A DNA stretch of 6,202 bases from Clostridia bacterium (GCA_030535815.1 JAUNRD010000116.1:1-6202), one strand, 5' to 3'; counted from the stretch's first letter, positions 1-5,836 are shown. Numbers and translations: made by a program. The notes: a model not told the origin generated them from the letters alone.

Positions 1-2
1 TC

Positions 3-533
3 TTAATGGTTGACGGAAATGAAATGGAAGCTGCAGTTGAAGGCGCAAAAATCGCAAATGAGTCAGGCACCAAGGTTTTATATGACGCAGGCGGTCTTTA
101 CGAGGGTGTTGAAAAATTACTTCCTCACGCCGATATATTGATTCCTTCCGAGGAATTTTCGTTAGGCCATACGGGATCTGCAACGGCAGAGGATGCGGCA
201 AAGATTCTTTTCGACAAATATTCACCCGAGGTTGTTGTAATAACCCAGGGTAAAAAAGGCGGAATAATGTATGACGGTAAGGAGATAAAAGCTTACCCTG
301 CAACACCCGCCGAGGTTATAGACTCAAACGGTGCGGGTGACGTTTTCCACGGCGCTTTCGCCTTTGCCGTAACAAAGGGCTATGACTATTATAAGGCCTG
401 CATTTTCTCCAGCGCAGTTTCAGCATTAAAGTGTGAAAAGCTTGGCGCGAGAGCAGGCGTTCCGACCTTTTCGGAGGTAATAAAATATTTGAAGGAGTTG
501 GGATTCGATGAATTTAAAGAAGAACTGGAATAA
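3..533 (+). CDS. PfkB-family carbohydrate kinase, C-terminal part (5' end outside window)
   Basis: This is the last 176 residues of a ribokinase/PfkB-fold sugar kinase, which transfers the ATP gamma-phosphate to a sugar or sugar-acid hydroxyl in the cytoplasm. The frame is open to the window edge, and the first residues (LMVDGNEME) fall in the middle of the fold, so about 120-140 N-terminal residues are probably missing. The ATG at position 6 is internal. The PfkB C-terminal signature is clear at nucleotides about 321-360: DSNGAGDVFHGAFAF, with the GAGD anion hole and its catalytic Asp. The DVFHGAF form resembles sulfofructose kinase (YihV)-like members more than classical IolC. The gene overlaps the downstream iolB-like gene by 26 nt, so the two are probably translationally coupled. 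IolC phosphorylates the product of IolB, which makes 5-dehydro-2-deoxygluconate a plausible substrate, but this rests on context only. Family assignment is secure; the substrate is not known. Confidence 0.92.
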   Translation, partial: LMVDGNEMEAAVEGAKIANESGTKVLYDAGGLYEGVEKLLPHADILIPSEEFSLGHTGSATAEDAAKILFDKYSPEVVVITQGKKGGIMYDGKEIKAYPATPAEVIDSNGAGDVFHGAFAFAVTKGYDYYKACIFSSAVSALKCEKLGARAGVPTFSEVIKYLKELGFDEFKEELE

Positions 534-1296
534 GAAATTCGGTAAAAGCGAAATAATCACAAAGGCAAACAGCACCTGTAAAAAGGTTGAAATGGATATG
601 CTCCGTTTAGCTCCCGGGGACAAAAAGTCCTACAGAGAGGTAAATAAGGAATATGCCCTTGTTATTTTGAGAGGTAAGTGTACAGTAGAAGGCGAAGGCT
701 TCTCCTTTAAGGATGCAGGAAAGAGAATGGACGTTTTCGAAGGTGCTGCAACCTGCATTTATGTGCCTGCTAACACTCCCTTCACCGTTGAAGGTGTAGG
801 AGAAGTGCAGATTTGTGTATGTAAATCGCCATCAAATAAAGATTTCAAACCGGCAATTATAAATCCTGAAGATGTAGTAATTAAGAATCTTGGTAAACCG
901 GGTTGGGAAAGAGAAGCTCATTTTATTTTGGATGAAAGAGTAGACTCAAATATGTTATATATTGGCGAGGCTTTTGTAAAAGGCGGTCAATGGGCAAGCT
1001 ATCCGCCACACAAGCACGATGATGACAATATGCCAAAAGAAGCTGAAACCGAAGAAATTTATTACTATGAATTCAAAAAACCACAAGGTTTTGGTATTCA
1101 GAAGGTTTATACAATGGAAGGCGACATCGACGAGACTTACACAGTTAAGACAGGCGATTTGGTTGAAATTCCCAGAGGCTATCATCCCTTCCACACAGCA
1201 CCCGGATATGATAACTATTATCTTTGGATTATGGCAGGAGCTGACAGAGGCTTCTACATGACCACAGACGAGGATCACTTATGGCTGACAAAATAA
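508..1296 (+). CDS. iolB: 5-deoxy-glucuronate isomerase (IolB family)
   Basis: IolB is a cytoplasmic bicupin enzyme that isomerises 5-deoxy-D-glucuronate to 5-dehydro-2-deoxy-D-gluconate in myo-inositol catabolism. The 262-residue product is close to the usual family length of about 265-275. The N-terminal cupin carries MDVFEGAATCIYVPANTPF (residues 74-92). The C-terminal cupin carries the family hallmark SYPPHKHD (164-171), with putative metal ligands H168 and H170, then EEIYYYEF (182-189), QKVYT (198-202), GDLVEIPRGYHPFHTAPGY (216-234, including H226) and YYLWIMAG. The ATG at 508 has GGAG at 494-497, 10 nt upstream. The gene overlaps the kinase by 26 nt and the epimerase gene by 16 nt, so all three are probably co-transcribed and coupled. 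No other iol genes (iolD, E, G, J) are visible, so a related deoxyuronate substrate cannot be excluded. Family assignment is firm; the exact pathway is inferred. Confidence 0.9.
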   Translation: MNLKKNWNKKFGKSEIITKANSTCKKVEMDMLRLAPGDKKSYREVNKEYALVILRGKCTVEGEGFSFKDAGKRMDVFEGAATCIYVPANTPFTVEGVGEVQICVCKSPSNKDFKPAIINPEDVVIKNLGKPGWEREAHFILDERVDSNMLYIGEAFVKGGQWASYPPHKHDDDNMPKEAETEEIYYYEFKKPQGFGIQKVYTMEGDIDETYTVKTGDLVEIPRGYHPFHTAPGYDNYYLWIMAGADRGFYMTTDEDHLWLTK

Positions 1297-2144
1297 TTAC
1301 ACTTAAAAACGAGTTCCTTGCCGTTGATATATCAACCAAAGGTGCGGAAATTCAGAAAATTGAGAAAAACGGTGTAAACTACCTCTGGTCAGGGGACCCT
1401 TCCGTATGGGCGTGCAAGGCTCCCATTCTTTTCCCCATCTGCGGCGGACTTCGCTATGACAAGTACACCTACGGCGGAAAGGAATACACCCTTCCCAAGC
1501 ACGGCTTTGCAAAGCTTTCCGAGTTTGAAGTGGCAGAAGAAAGCGATATGGAAGCGGTGTTTAAGATTTCGGGAAATCCGGACTATGATGAAAACTATCC
1601 CTTCTCATATGACTTTCTGGTAAAGTATGCACTTACAGGAAACAGCTTGAAGGTTACCTACGAAGTTGTTAACAAGGACGATAAGACTATGTACTTTTCA
1701 GTTGGCGCTCACGAGGGCTATGCAACAAAGGGCGGAATAGAAGATTACAGCATCGTTTTTGACAAGGAAGAAACCCTTGACAGCTACATTTTAGACGGAA
1801 ATTTACTTGAGCATAACACTATAAGAATTATGGAAAACTCAAAGGTACTTCCCCTTAAGTATGACTTTTTCAAGGTTGATGCCATTGTTTTCAAAAATAT
1901 CAATTCAAGAAAGGTTACTCTTAAGCACAATTTAAGCGACTATGCCTTGAGCGTTGAATTTCCCGGCCACGACTTTTTCGTGCTCTGGACAAAGCCCGGC
2001 GCAGAATATATCTGCATTGAGCCCTGGTGCGGTGTTCAGGATCCAGTGGATTCCGATCTTAACATCGTAAGAAAAGAAGGCATCGTAAGCTTAGACGCAG
2101 GAAAGAATTTTGAGGCAACACACATAATTACGGTTGAAAACTAA
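1281..2144 (+). CDS. Aldose 1-epimerase family protein (LacX/YeaD-like mutarotase)
   Basis: The product is 287 residues with the galactose-mutarotase-like beta-sandwich fold. Such proteins interconvert alpha and beta anomers of free sugars or sugar phosphates in the cytoplasm. Visible motifs include LWSGDPSVWACKAPILFPICG (about 35-55), typical of the LacX-like subgroup, LPKHGFAK with H74, SVGAHEGY with H144 as the likely catalytic acid, and YICIEPWCG with E247 as the likely catalytic base. The catalytic His segment reads GAHEGY where many relatives have GGHPAF, so the sugar pocket may differ, but both catalytic residues remain. The ATG lies inside the end of iolB (16-nt overlap), with a modest GAGG at 1270-1273 seven bases upstream, so translation probably depends on coupling. 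Placement in this operon suggests it equilibrates the anomers or ring forms of the sugar consumed by the flanking kinases. The substrate cannot be read from sequence. Confidence 0.88.
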   Translation: MADKIITLKNEFLAVDISTKGAEIQKIEKNGVNYLWSGDPSVWACKAPILFPICGGLRYDKYTYGGKEYTLPKHGFAKLSEFEVAEESDMEAVFKISGNPDYDENYPFSYDFLVKYALTGNSLKVTYEVVNKDDKTMYFSVGAHEGYATKGGIEDYSIVFDKEETLDSYILDGNLLEHNTIRIMENSKVLPLKYDFFKVDAIVFKNINSRKVTLKHNLSDYALSVEFPGHDFFVLWTKPGAEYICIEPWCGVQDPVDSDLNIVRKEGIVSLDAGKNFEATHIITVEN

Positions 2145-2158
2145 GGTAATGAAATTTA

Positions 2159-2217
2159 TGTAGGGGCTGATGCCCACATCAGCCCGGAAAGGGTGGATGA
2201 AAGCATCAACCCCTACA
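2159..2217. repeat. TGTAGGGG/CCCCTACA-bounded palindromic intergenic repeat (MITE-like)
   Basis: This 59-bp element fills most of the gap between the epimerase and FGGY kinase genes. Its ends are inverted: TGTAGGGGCTGATG (2159-2172) and CATCAACCCCTACA (2204-2217) match at 13 of 14 positions. Inside are two hairpins: GGGCTGATG (2164-2172) with CATCAGCCC (2177-2185), perfect 9 bp with a 4-nt loop; and GGGTGGATG (2191-2199) with CATCAACCC (2204-2212), one mismatch. The flanks ATTTA (2154-2158) and ATTTG (2218-2222) could be a decayed target-site duplication. From memory, similar TGTAGGGGC...CCCCTACA elements are scattered between genes in Oscillospiraceae genomes. In RNA it would form paired hairpins inside the operon without a U-run, so it could affect mRNA stability rather than terminate. 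It encodes no protein. Confidence 0.75.
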
Positions 2218-2237
2218 ATTTGTAAAAGGATGATTTT

Positions 2238-3710
2238 ATGAAATATGTACTCGGTATAGACTTCGGCGGAGGTGCTTCCAAGGCAACCCTGCTTGGAGCA
2301 GACGGTAAAATTTACGCCGAAGCGACCTATGAATATCCCACTCTTTATCCGAAAAACGGATGGACGGAGCAGAATCCCGATGACTGGTATAAGGCTACAA
2401 AGGAGAATATCAGGGCGGTAATTGAAAAAAGCAATGTAAATCCTTCAGATATCGAGGCGGTATCATTGGATGCCGCGACACATACAGCGGTTATTATGGA
2501 TGAGGATTTCAACGTGCTTCGCCCGTCCATTTACTGGACTGATACAAGAAGCATCGGTGAGGTTAACTATCTCAAGGAAAAAATGGGGGACTTTATCCTT
2601 GAAAAAGCCCTTCATAAGGTGGACACCATATGGACACTCCCCGAGCTTTTATGGATAAAGAACAACGAGCCCGATATATGGAAGAAAACAAAGAAAATTG
2701 TTTTTGCCAAGGACTATGTACGCCATCAGCTTACAGGTGACTATGTGACAGACGTTATTGAGGCAGAGGGAAGTATGTTCTTCGACTACGGCAAAATGGA
2801 CTATTCCGAGGAATTGCTTGCTGAGCTTTCACTTGATAAGTCTATGCTTCCTGCGCTCTGTAACCCTTCAGATATCGTTGGTAAAATTACGAAAAAGGCG
2901 GCGGAAGATACAGGACTTTCAGAGGGTACGCCCGTTCTTTGCGGTACCACCGACACAGTTATGGAGGTATTTGCATCCGGAGCCGTAGCAAAGGGGCAGA
3001 TGACCATAAAGCTTGCAACGGCAGGAAGAATCTGTGTTGTAACAGATAAGCCCTATCCCGACAAGAACTTAATTAATTACTCCCACGTTATAGACGGACT
3101 CTGGTATCCCGGAACGGCTACAAAATCCTGCGCGGCATCCTACCGCTGGTATCGTGATACCTTCTCTGAGGACTATCAGGTACTTGATGCAGGTGCAGAA
3201 AAAATCGCTCCCGGAGCAGAAGGTCTGATGTTCCATCCCTACTTAAACGGTGAACTTACTCCCTATGCGGATCCTTCACTTTGCGGAAGCTTTGTGGGGA
3301 TAAGGGCAGGTCATACCAAGGCACACTTTACCCGTGCGGTTTTAGAGGGCGTTTCAATGTCCATTCTTGACTGTATGAATGCACTTTCTGAAATCGGAAT
3401 GGAACACGATACCGAAGCCGTTATAATAGGCGGCGGCGGCAAGAGCCCTCTGTGGCGTCAGATTACGTCGGATATGCTTGGCATAACCTTAGTTAAGAAA
3501 AAATACAGCGACTCATCCTTCGGAAGCGCAATGCTTGCAGGCGTGGCTGCGGGATTCTGGGCTGATGCCAGGGCGGCAGTAAGTGCCTGCAACGAAACCG
3601 TGCTTAAGACAGAACCGAATATGGAAAATCACAAAATTTATGCTAAGCAGTATAAAAAATACAAGGCGGTGCACGATGCTCTGGCACCGATTTATCACGG
3701 AGAGTACTGA
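2238..3710 (+). CDS. FGGY-family carbohydrate kinase (xylulokinase-like)
   Basis: The product is 490 residues, the usual length of XylB-type FGGY kinases, which phosphorylate a pentulose or similar polyol with ATP in the cytoplasm. The N-terminal ASKHA domain opens with YVLGIDFGGGASKATL (D8 and K15). VSLDAATHTAVIMD (75-88) matches the FGGY N-domain strand, and YWTDTRS (99-105) the substrate-site WxDxR motif. The catalytic base is likely D239 in LCGTTDTVMEVF. The C-terminal adenosine motif is VIIGGGGKSPLWRQITSDML (395-414), followed by SSFGSAMLAGVAAG. The phosphate-1 loop is unusual: the common DxGT reads DFGG, with Gly replacing Thr. The start is supported by AGGA at 2227-2230, seven bases before the ATG. 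The stop is followed directly by an in-frame TAA and, 3 nt after the first stop, by the ETF start codon. The family is certain; D-xylulose is only one possible substrate. Confidence 0.9.
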   Translation: MKYVLGIDFGGGASKATLLGADGKIYAEATYEYPTLYPKNGWTEQNPDDWYKATKENIRAVIEKSNVNPSDIEAVSLDAATHTAVIMDEDFNVLRPSIYWTDTRSIGEVNYLKEKMGDFILEKALHKVDTIWTLPELLWIKNNEPDIWKKTKKIVFAKDYVRHQLTGDYVTDVIEAEGSMFFDYGKMDYSEELLAELSLDKSMLPALCNPSDIVGKITKKAAEDTGLSEGTPVLCGTTDTVMEVFASGAVAKGQMTIKLATAGRICVVTDKPYPDKNLINYSHVIDGLWYPGTATKSCAASYRWYRDTFSEDYQVLDAGAEKIAPGAEGLMFHPYLNGELTPYADPSLCGSFVGIRAGHTKAHFTRAVLEGVSMSILDCMNALSEIGMEHDTEAVIIGGGGKSPLWRQITSDMLGITLVKKKYSDSSFGSAMLAGVAAGFWADARAAVSACNETVLKTEPNMENHKIYAKQYKKYKAVHDALAPIYHGEY

Positions 3711-3713
3711 TAA

Positions 3714-5087
3714 ATGAAAATTGCAGTTTGTGTTAAAATAATAAAGAGAGATATAAATCCCTTTGATGCATCGGCATTGGAATGTGCTTTAAGGCTGTCG
3801 GACGATGTGACTGTTATAAGTATGTGCCCGCCTTCAAGTAAGGATGCACTTTTAGCGCTTACACGCCTCGGTGCAAAGGTTATTTTGCTTTCAGATGCTA
3901 TATATGCGGGAAGTGACACTCTTGCAACAAGCCATATACTATCATCTGCACTTTCAAAAATAGATTATGACCTTATAATCTGCGGAAGACAGACCGTTGA
4001 CGGCGACACCGCCCAGGTAGGCCCGTGTCTGTCCGCAATGCTTGGTATTCCTGTTATAACCAACGTAATGGAAATGCCAAAGGTAAGCGACAAGGTAAAA
4101 TGCAAAACCCGTATGGGTGAGGAAGAATCAAGCCTTCCCTGCTTAATTACCGTTGAAAGAATAGCGGAGCTGCGCTTTCCTTCCATCCGCTCAAAGGTAG
4201 GGGAGGTCAGCATATGGGATAATTCAGTTGTCGGTGCCGACAAGGGAAAATGCGGTCTTTCCGGCTCTCCCACAAGGGTATTAAAGGTTTTCGAGAGCGA
4301 GGATAAAATGAGGCGTTGCCGCTTCATAGAAAAGGAAGAGCTTATTCCTTTAATAAAAAAGCTTTCGGAAGAAAAGGCTGAAAAAGAAGAGATTAAGGAA
4401 GCCGAAATTAAGATGCCTAAAGTCTATGCGGTGGGAAAAGAAGTTTTGCCTGTCGCTAAAAAGCTTTCAGATAACGTGGTTGAAATTGAAAAGAAAGATG
4501 CAAAGGAAATAGCTGAATATCTTAAAAGTGAAAATGCCGAAGTTGTTCTCTGGAATGCGGATTTATGGGGACGGCGAACAGCGCCCATTGTTTCGGCAAT
4601 GCTCCGTACCGGGCTTTGTGCCGACTGCACTAATTTGGAAACCGACGGCGAAAAGCTTTATATGTACCGCCCTGCAATGAGCGGCGATGTCTATGCGAAA
4701 ATCGAGTGCAGAACTCTTCCGCAGATGGCAACGGTAAGGTGCGAAACAAAAAGCGCCGATATTGTTGTATCTTTAGGCAAGGGCGCAAAAAACAGCCTTG
4801 ATAAGGTTAAGATTTTTGCAGAAAGCCTGGGCGCCGAAATGGCGGCAAGCCGCGGCCTTGTTGACACGGGAAAAGCACCCTATGAGCATCAGGTGGGCTT
4901 AACCGGTAAAAAGGTTTCACCAAAGGTTTATGTCGCCCTCGGAATATCCGGTGCGGCACATCACACCGTGGGCTATGAAGGGGCAAGGTATGTAATTGCC
5001 GTAAATAACGACAAGGATGCGCGGATTTTCGACTATGCGGATTTCGGCGTGCTATGCGATATAGAAGAATTTGTCGGATTATTTTGA
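3714..5087 (+). CDS. Single-chain electron-transfer flavoprotein (EtfB-EtfA fusion, EtfA part shortened)
   Basis: This 457-residue protein joins both ETF subunits in one chain. ETF shuttles electrons between flavin dehydrogenases, such as acyl-CoA dehydrogenases, and other carriers. Residues 1-213 are a complete EtfB: MKIAVCVK, INPFDASALE (14-23), GSDTLATS (66-73), GRQTVDGDTAQVGP (91-104) and GLSGSPTRV (181-189). DGDTAQVGP is the form found in flavin-bifurcating clostridial ETFs, where EtfB holds a second FAD rather than AMP. A Lys/Glu-rich linker (about 214-233) leads to an EtfA part (234-457). Its first domain is cut to about 70 residues (usually about 190), but the FAD domain is complete: RTGLCADCTNL, PQMATVR, ASRGLVDTGKAPYEHQVGLTGK (R380, T397), VALGISGAAHH (H417) and FGVLCDIEEFV. 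GGAGAG-like purine bases (GGAGAG, 3699-3704) precede the ATG by 9 nt. It lies 3 nt from the FGGY kinase, so is probably co-transcribed. The redox partner is not visible. Confidence 0.88.
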   Translation: MKIAVCVKIIKRDINPFDASALECALRLSDDVTVISMCPPSSKDALLALTRLGAKVILLSDAIYAGSDTLATSHILSSALSKIDYDLIICGRQTVDGDTAQVGPCLSAMLGIPVITNVMEMPKVSDKVKCKTRMGEEESSLPCLITVERIAELRFPSIRSKVGEVSIWDNSVVGADKGKCGLSGSPTRVLKVFESEDKMRRCRFIEKEELIPLIKKLSEEKAEKEEIKEAEIKMPKVYAVGKEVLPVAKKLSDNVVEIEKKDAKEIAEYLKSENAEVVLWNADLWGRRTAPIVSAMLRTGLCADCTNLETDGEKLYMYRPAMSGDVYAKIECRTLPQMATVRCETKSADIVVSLGKGAKNSLDKVKIFAESLGAEMAASRGLVDTGKAPYEHQVGLTGKKVSPKVYVALGISGAAHHTVGYEGARYVIAVNNDKDARIFDYADFGVLCDIEEFVGLF

Positions 5088-5097
5088 ATTAAGCCTA

Positions 5098-5126
5098 TTG
5101 ACATAAGGGAAACTTTAGTATAAAAT
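5098..5126 (+). promoter_or_regulatory. Sigma-A-type promoter for the DUF1292 gene
   Basis: A perfect -35 TTGACA (5098-5103), a 17-nt spacer and -10 TAAAAT (5121-5126, one mismatch to TATAAT) lie 10 nt after the ETF stop codon. An overlapping TATAAA (5119-5124) would give a 15-nt spacer and is less likely. Transcription would begin near 5132-5134, about 23 nt before the ATG at 5156. No intrinsic terminator is visible between the ETF gene and this promoter, so read-through from the upstream operon is possible. Confidence 0.75.
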
Positions 5127-5139
5127 TATATTACTAAAG
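5113..5139. promoter_or_regulatory. Operator-like palindrome over the -10 box and start site
   Basis: CTTTAGTA (5113-5120) and TACTAAAG (5132-5139) are perfect 8-bp inverted arms separated by 11 nt and centred on 5126. They enclose the -10 hexamer, so a dimeric repressor bound here would block RNA polymerase. Only the right arm would be in the transcript, so an RNA hairpin is unlikely to be the purpose. The regulator is unknown, and chance symmetry in AT-rich DNA is possible. Confidence 0.45.
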
Positions 5140-5155
5140 GAAAAGGAGAATTGAT

Positions 5156-5458
5156 ATGGCAGATATTGAAAAGAACGAAATTCCCGAAGAAAACATAATC
5201 GTTTTATTCGACGAAGAGGAAAATAAGGAAATTCCCTGCGAGTGGCTTGACAGCGTTGAATACGAGGGCAAGCAGTATGCGGTTGTTATTCCCGTTGACG
5301 ATACCGACGGTACCGTTTTGATTATGGAAATGATTCCCGACGATGAGTCTGATGACGAAGAATCCTGGCTTTTTGCAGGCGTTGAGGATAACGACGTATT
5401 AAACAAGGTATACGATATTTTCAGGGAAAACAACGCAGACGAATTTGATTTTGAATAA
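5156..5458 (+). CDS. DUF1292 family protein (YrzB-like), small acidic protein
   Basis: This is a complete 100-residue soluble protein of the DUF1292 family, common in Firmicutes, with no known biochemical function. The family pattern is clear: ENIIVLFDEEENKEIPCEWLDSVEYEGKQYAVVIP (residues 12-46), then a strand VLIMEMI, an acidic stretch PDDESDDEESWLFAGVEDND (61-80) and NKVYDIFRENNADEFDFE at the C-terminus. It is strongly acidic, with no signal peptide, transmembrane segment or cysteine cluster. The ATG at 5156 has a near-perfect AAGGAG at 5143-5148 with 7-nt spacing and its own consensus promoter, so it should be well expressed. In many Firmicutes the family member sits near ruvX and ireB homologues; here it instead stands between an ETF gene and a structured RNA gene. 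Family assignment is confident; function is not known. Confidence 0.9.
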   Translation: MADIEKNEIPEENIIVLFDEEENKEIPCEWLDSVEYEGKQYAVVIPVDDTDGTVLIMEMIPDDESDDEESWLFAGVEDNDVLNKVYDIFRENNADEFDFE

Positions 5459-5481
5459 TTAGTATAAATTAAGCATATAAT
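5451..5481 (+). promoter_or_regulatory. Possible promoter for the structured RNA gene
   Basis: A perfect -10 TATAAT (5476-5481) lies upstream of the structured RNA. The best -35 candidate is TTGAAT (5451-5456), which overlaps the end of the DUF1292 gene. The spacer is 19 nt, longer than ideal. Transcription would start near 5488, about 30 nt before the first stem, implying a 5' extension that is trimmed or a second start not recognised here. Confidence 0.4.
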
Positions 5482-5497
5482 TTAATTACTGATTTTT
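5456..5497. repeat. AT-rich inverted repeat between the DUF1292 gene and the structured RNA
   Basis: TAAATTA (5465-5471) pairs with TAATTTA (5478-5484) over a 6-nt loop. The flanks AATTAGTA and TACTGATT extend the symmetry imperfectly after a 2-nt offset, and a T-run follows (about 5492-5496). It could be a weak AU-rich terminator for the DUF1292 mRNA, or an operator, since it covers the TATAAT box. The stem lacks GC pairs, so terminator strength would be low. Confidence 0.35.
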
Positions 5498-5514
5498 CAT
5501 TTCACATTTGATTT

Positions 5515-5696
5515 TATCCCTGCGGCTCTCGAGAGAGTACGCCCCTATTTAAACCAACACATTTTTTAAGGGAAATCCTGAATTATCTGTGGCGTGCAAG
5601 CCTGCTGCGGGTAGGAAGCCCAGGAGCAGATAGAGGATTGCCCACCTGCGAGAGCAGGTTTGAATAAGCGTACAAGACGGTTCATGCGGGGTAAGT
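5515..5696 (+). ncRNA. ssrS: Probable 6S RNA (RNA polymerase-binding regulatory RNA)
   Basis: No ORF covers this stretch, yet it folds into a long interrupted rod of about 180 nt, the usual size of 6S RNA. Pairings read directly: CCCTGC 5518-5523 with GCGGGG 5686-5691; GTACGC 5537-5542 with GCGTAC 5668-5673; 5546-5555 with 5657-5666 (10 bp, one G-U); 5570-5579 with 5634-5643 (9 of 10); TATCTG 5584-5589 with CAGATA 5627-5632; and an apical CCTG/CAGG arm. Between the third and fourth helices is an open 14-nt 5' strand (5556-5569), opposite a small GAGA-loop hairpin (5645-5658). That central bubble with a 3'-side hairpin is the diagnostic 6S architecture, which mimics an open promoter and sequesters housekeeping RNA polymerase. 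A strong terminator follows. The fold is seen in the sequence; the name is inferred from architecture, without a covariance-model score. Confidence 0.72.
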
Positions 5697-5704
5697 ACGA
5701 ACTT

Positions 5705-5732
5705 AAACGAAGGCGAAAGCCTTCGTTTTTTT
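5705..5732 (+). terminator. Intrinsic (Rho-independent) terminator of the structured RNA
   Basis: AAACGAAGGC (5705-5714) pairs perfectly with GCCTTCGTTT (5719-5728) across a GAAA tetraloop, and the T-run continues to 5732. It lies about 10-15 nt after the last stem of the probable 6S RNA and ends that transcript. It also insulates the dehydrogenase gene downstream. Confidence 0.93.
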
Positions 5733-5836
5733 GTGTGCAGAAAACTAATTGTTATAAATTTAACAAGCGATTTTTATATCTTTTTGTGCAACTTTGGGAA
5801 ATATAGAAAAAAGGGCTTAAAATAAAAGCAAAAAGT

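Noticed and set aside
6..533. Treating the ATG at position 6 as the true start of the kinase
   Set aside because: The frame is open upstream to the edge, no Shine-Dalgarno can be assessed, and the homologous region begins mid-domain, so this Met is internal.
1019..1261. Plus-strand 80-residue ORF inside iolB
   Set aside because: It is an out-of-frame reading of a well-conserved IolB region and has no family features.
2145..2237. Riboswitch or terminator between the epimerase and FGGY kinase genes
   Set aside because: The palindromes belong to a TGTAGGGG-bounded repeat, there is no U-run after the stems, and no conserved aptamer sequence is recognisable.
3965..4327. Antisense 120-residue ORF within the ETF gene
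   Set aside because: It lies wholly opposite a gene with strong family motifs, has no recognisable domain, and is a shadow of codon bias; the same applies to the other antisense ORFs inside coding regions.
4353..4415. Possible frameshift or assembly join between etfB and etfA
   Set aside because: The frame runs through a typical charged linker without a stop or out-of-frame EtfA remnant, and the missing EtfA segment is not found in another frame.
5601..5630. SRP RNA domain-IV-like motif (GGTAGGAAGC) in the structured RNA
   Set aside because: The invariant asymmetric loop and GGAA-tetraloop arrangement of SRP RNA are absent, and the rod with central bubble fits 6S RNA much better.
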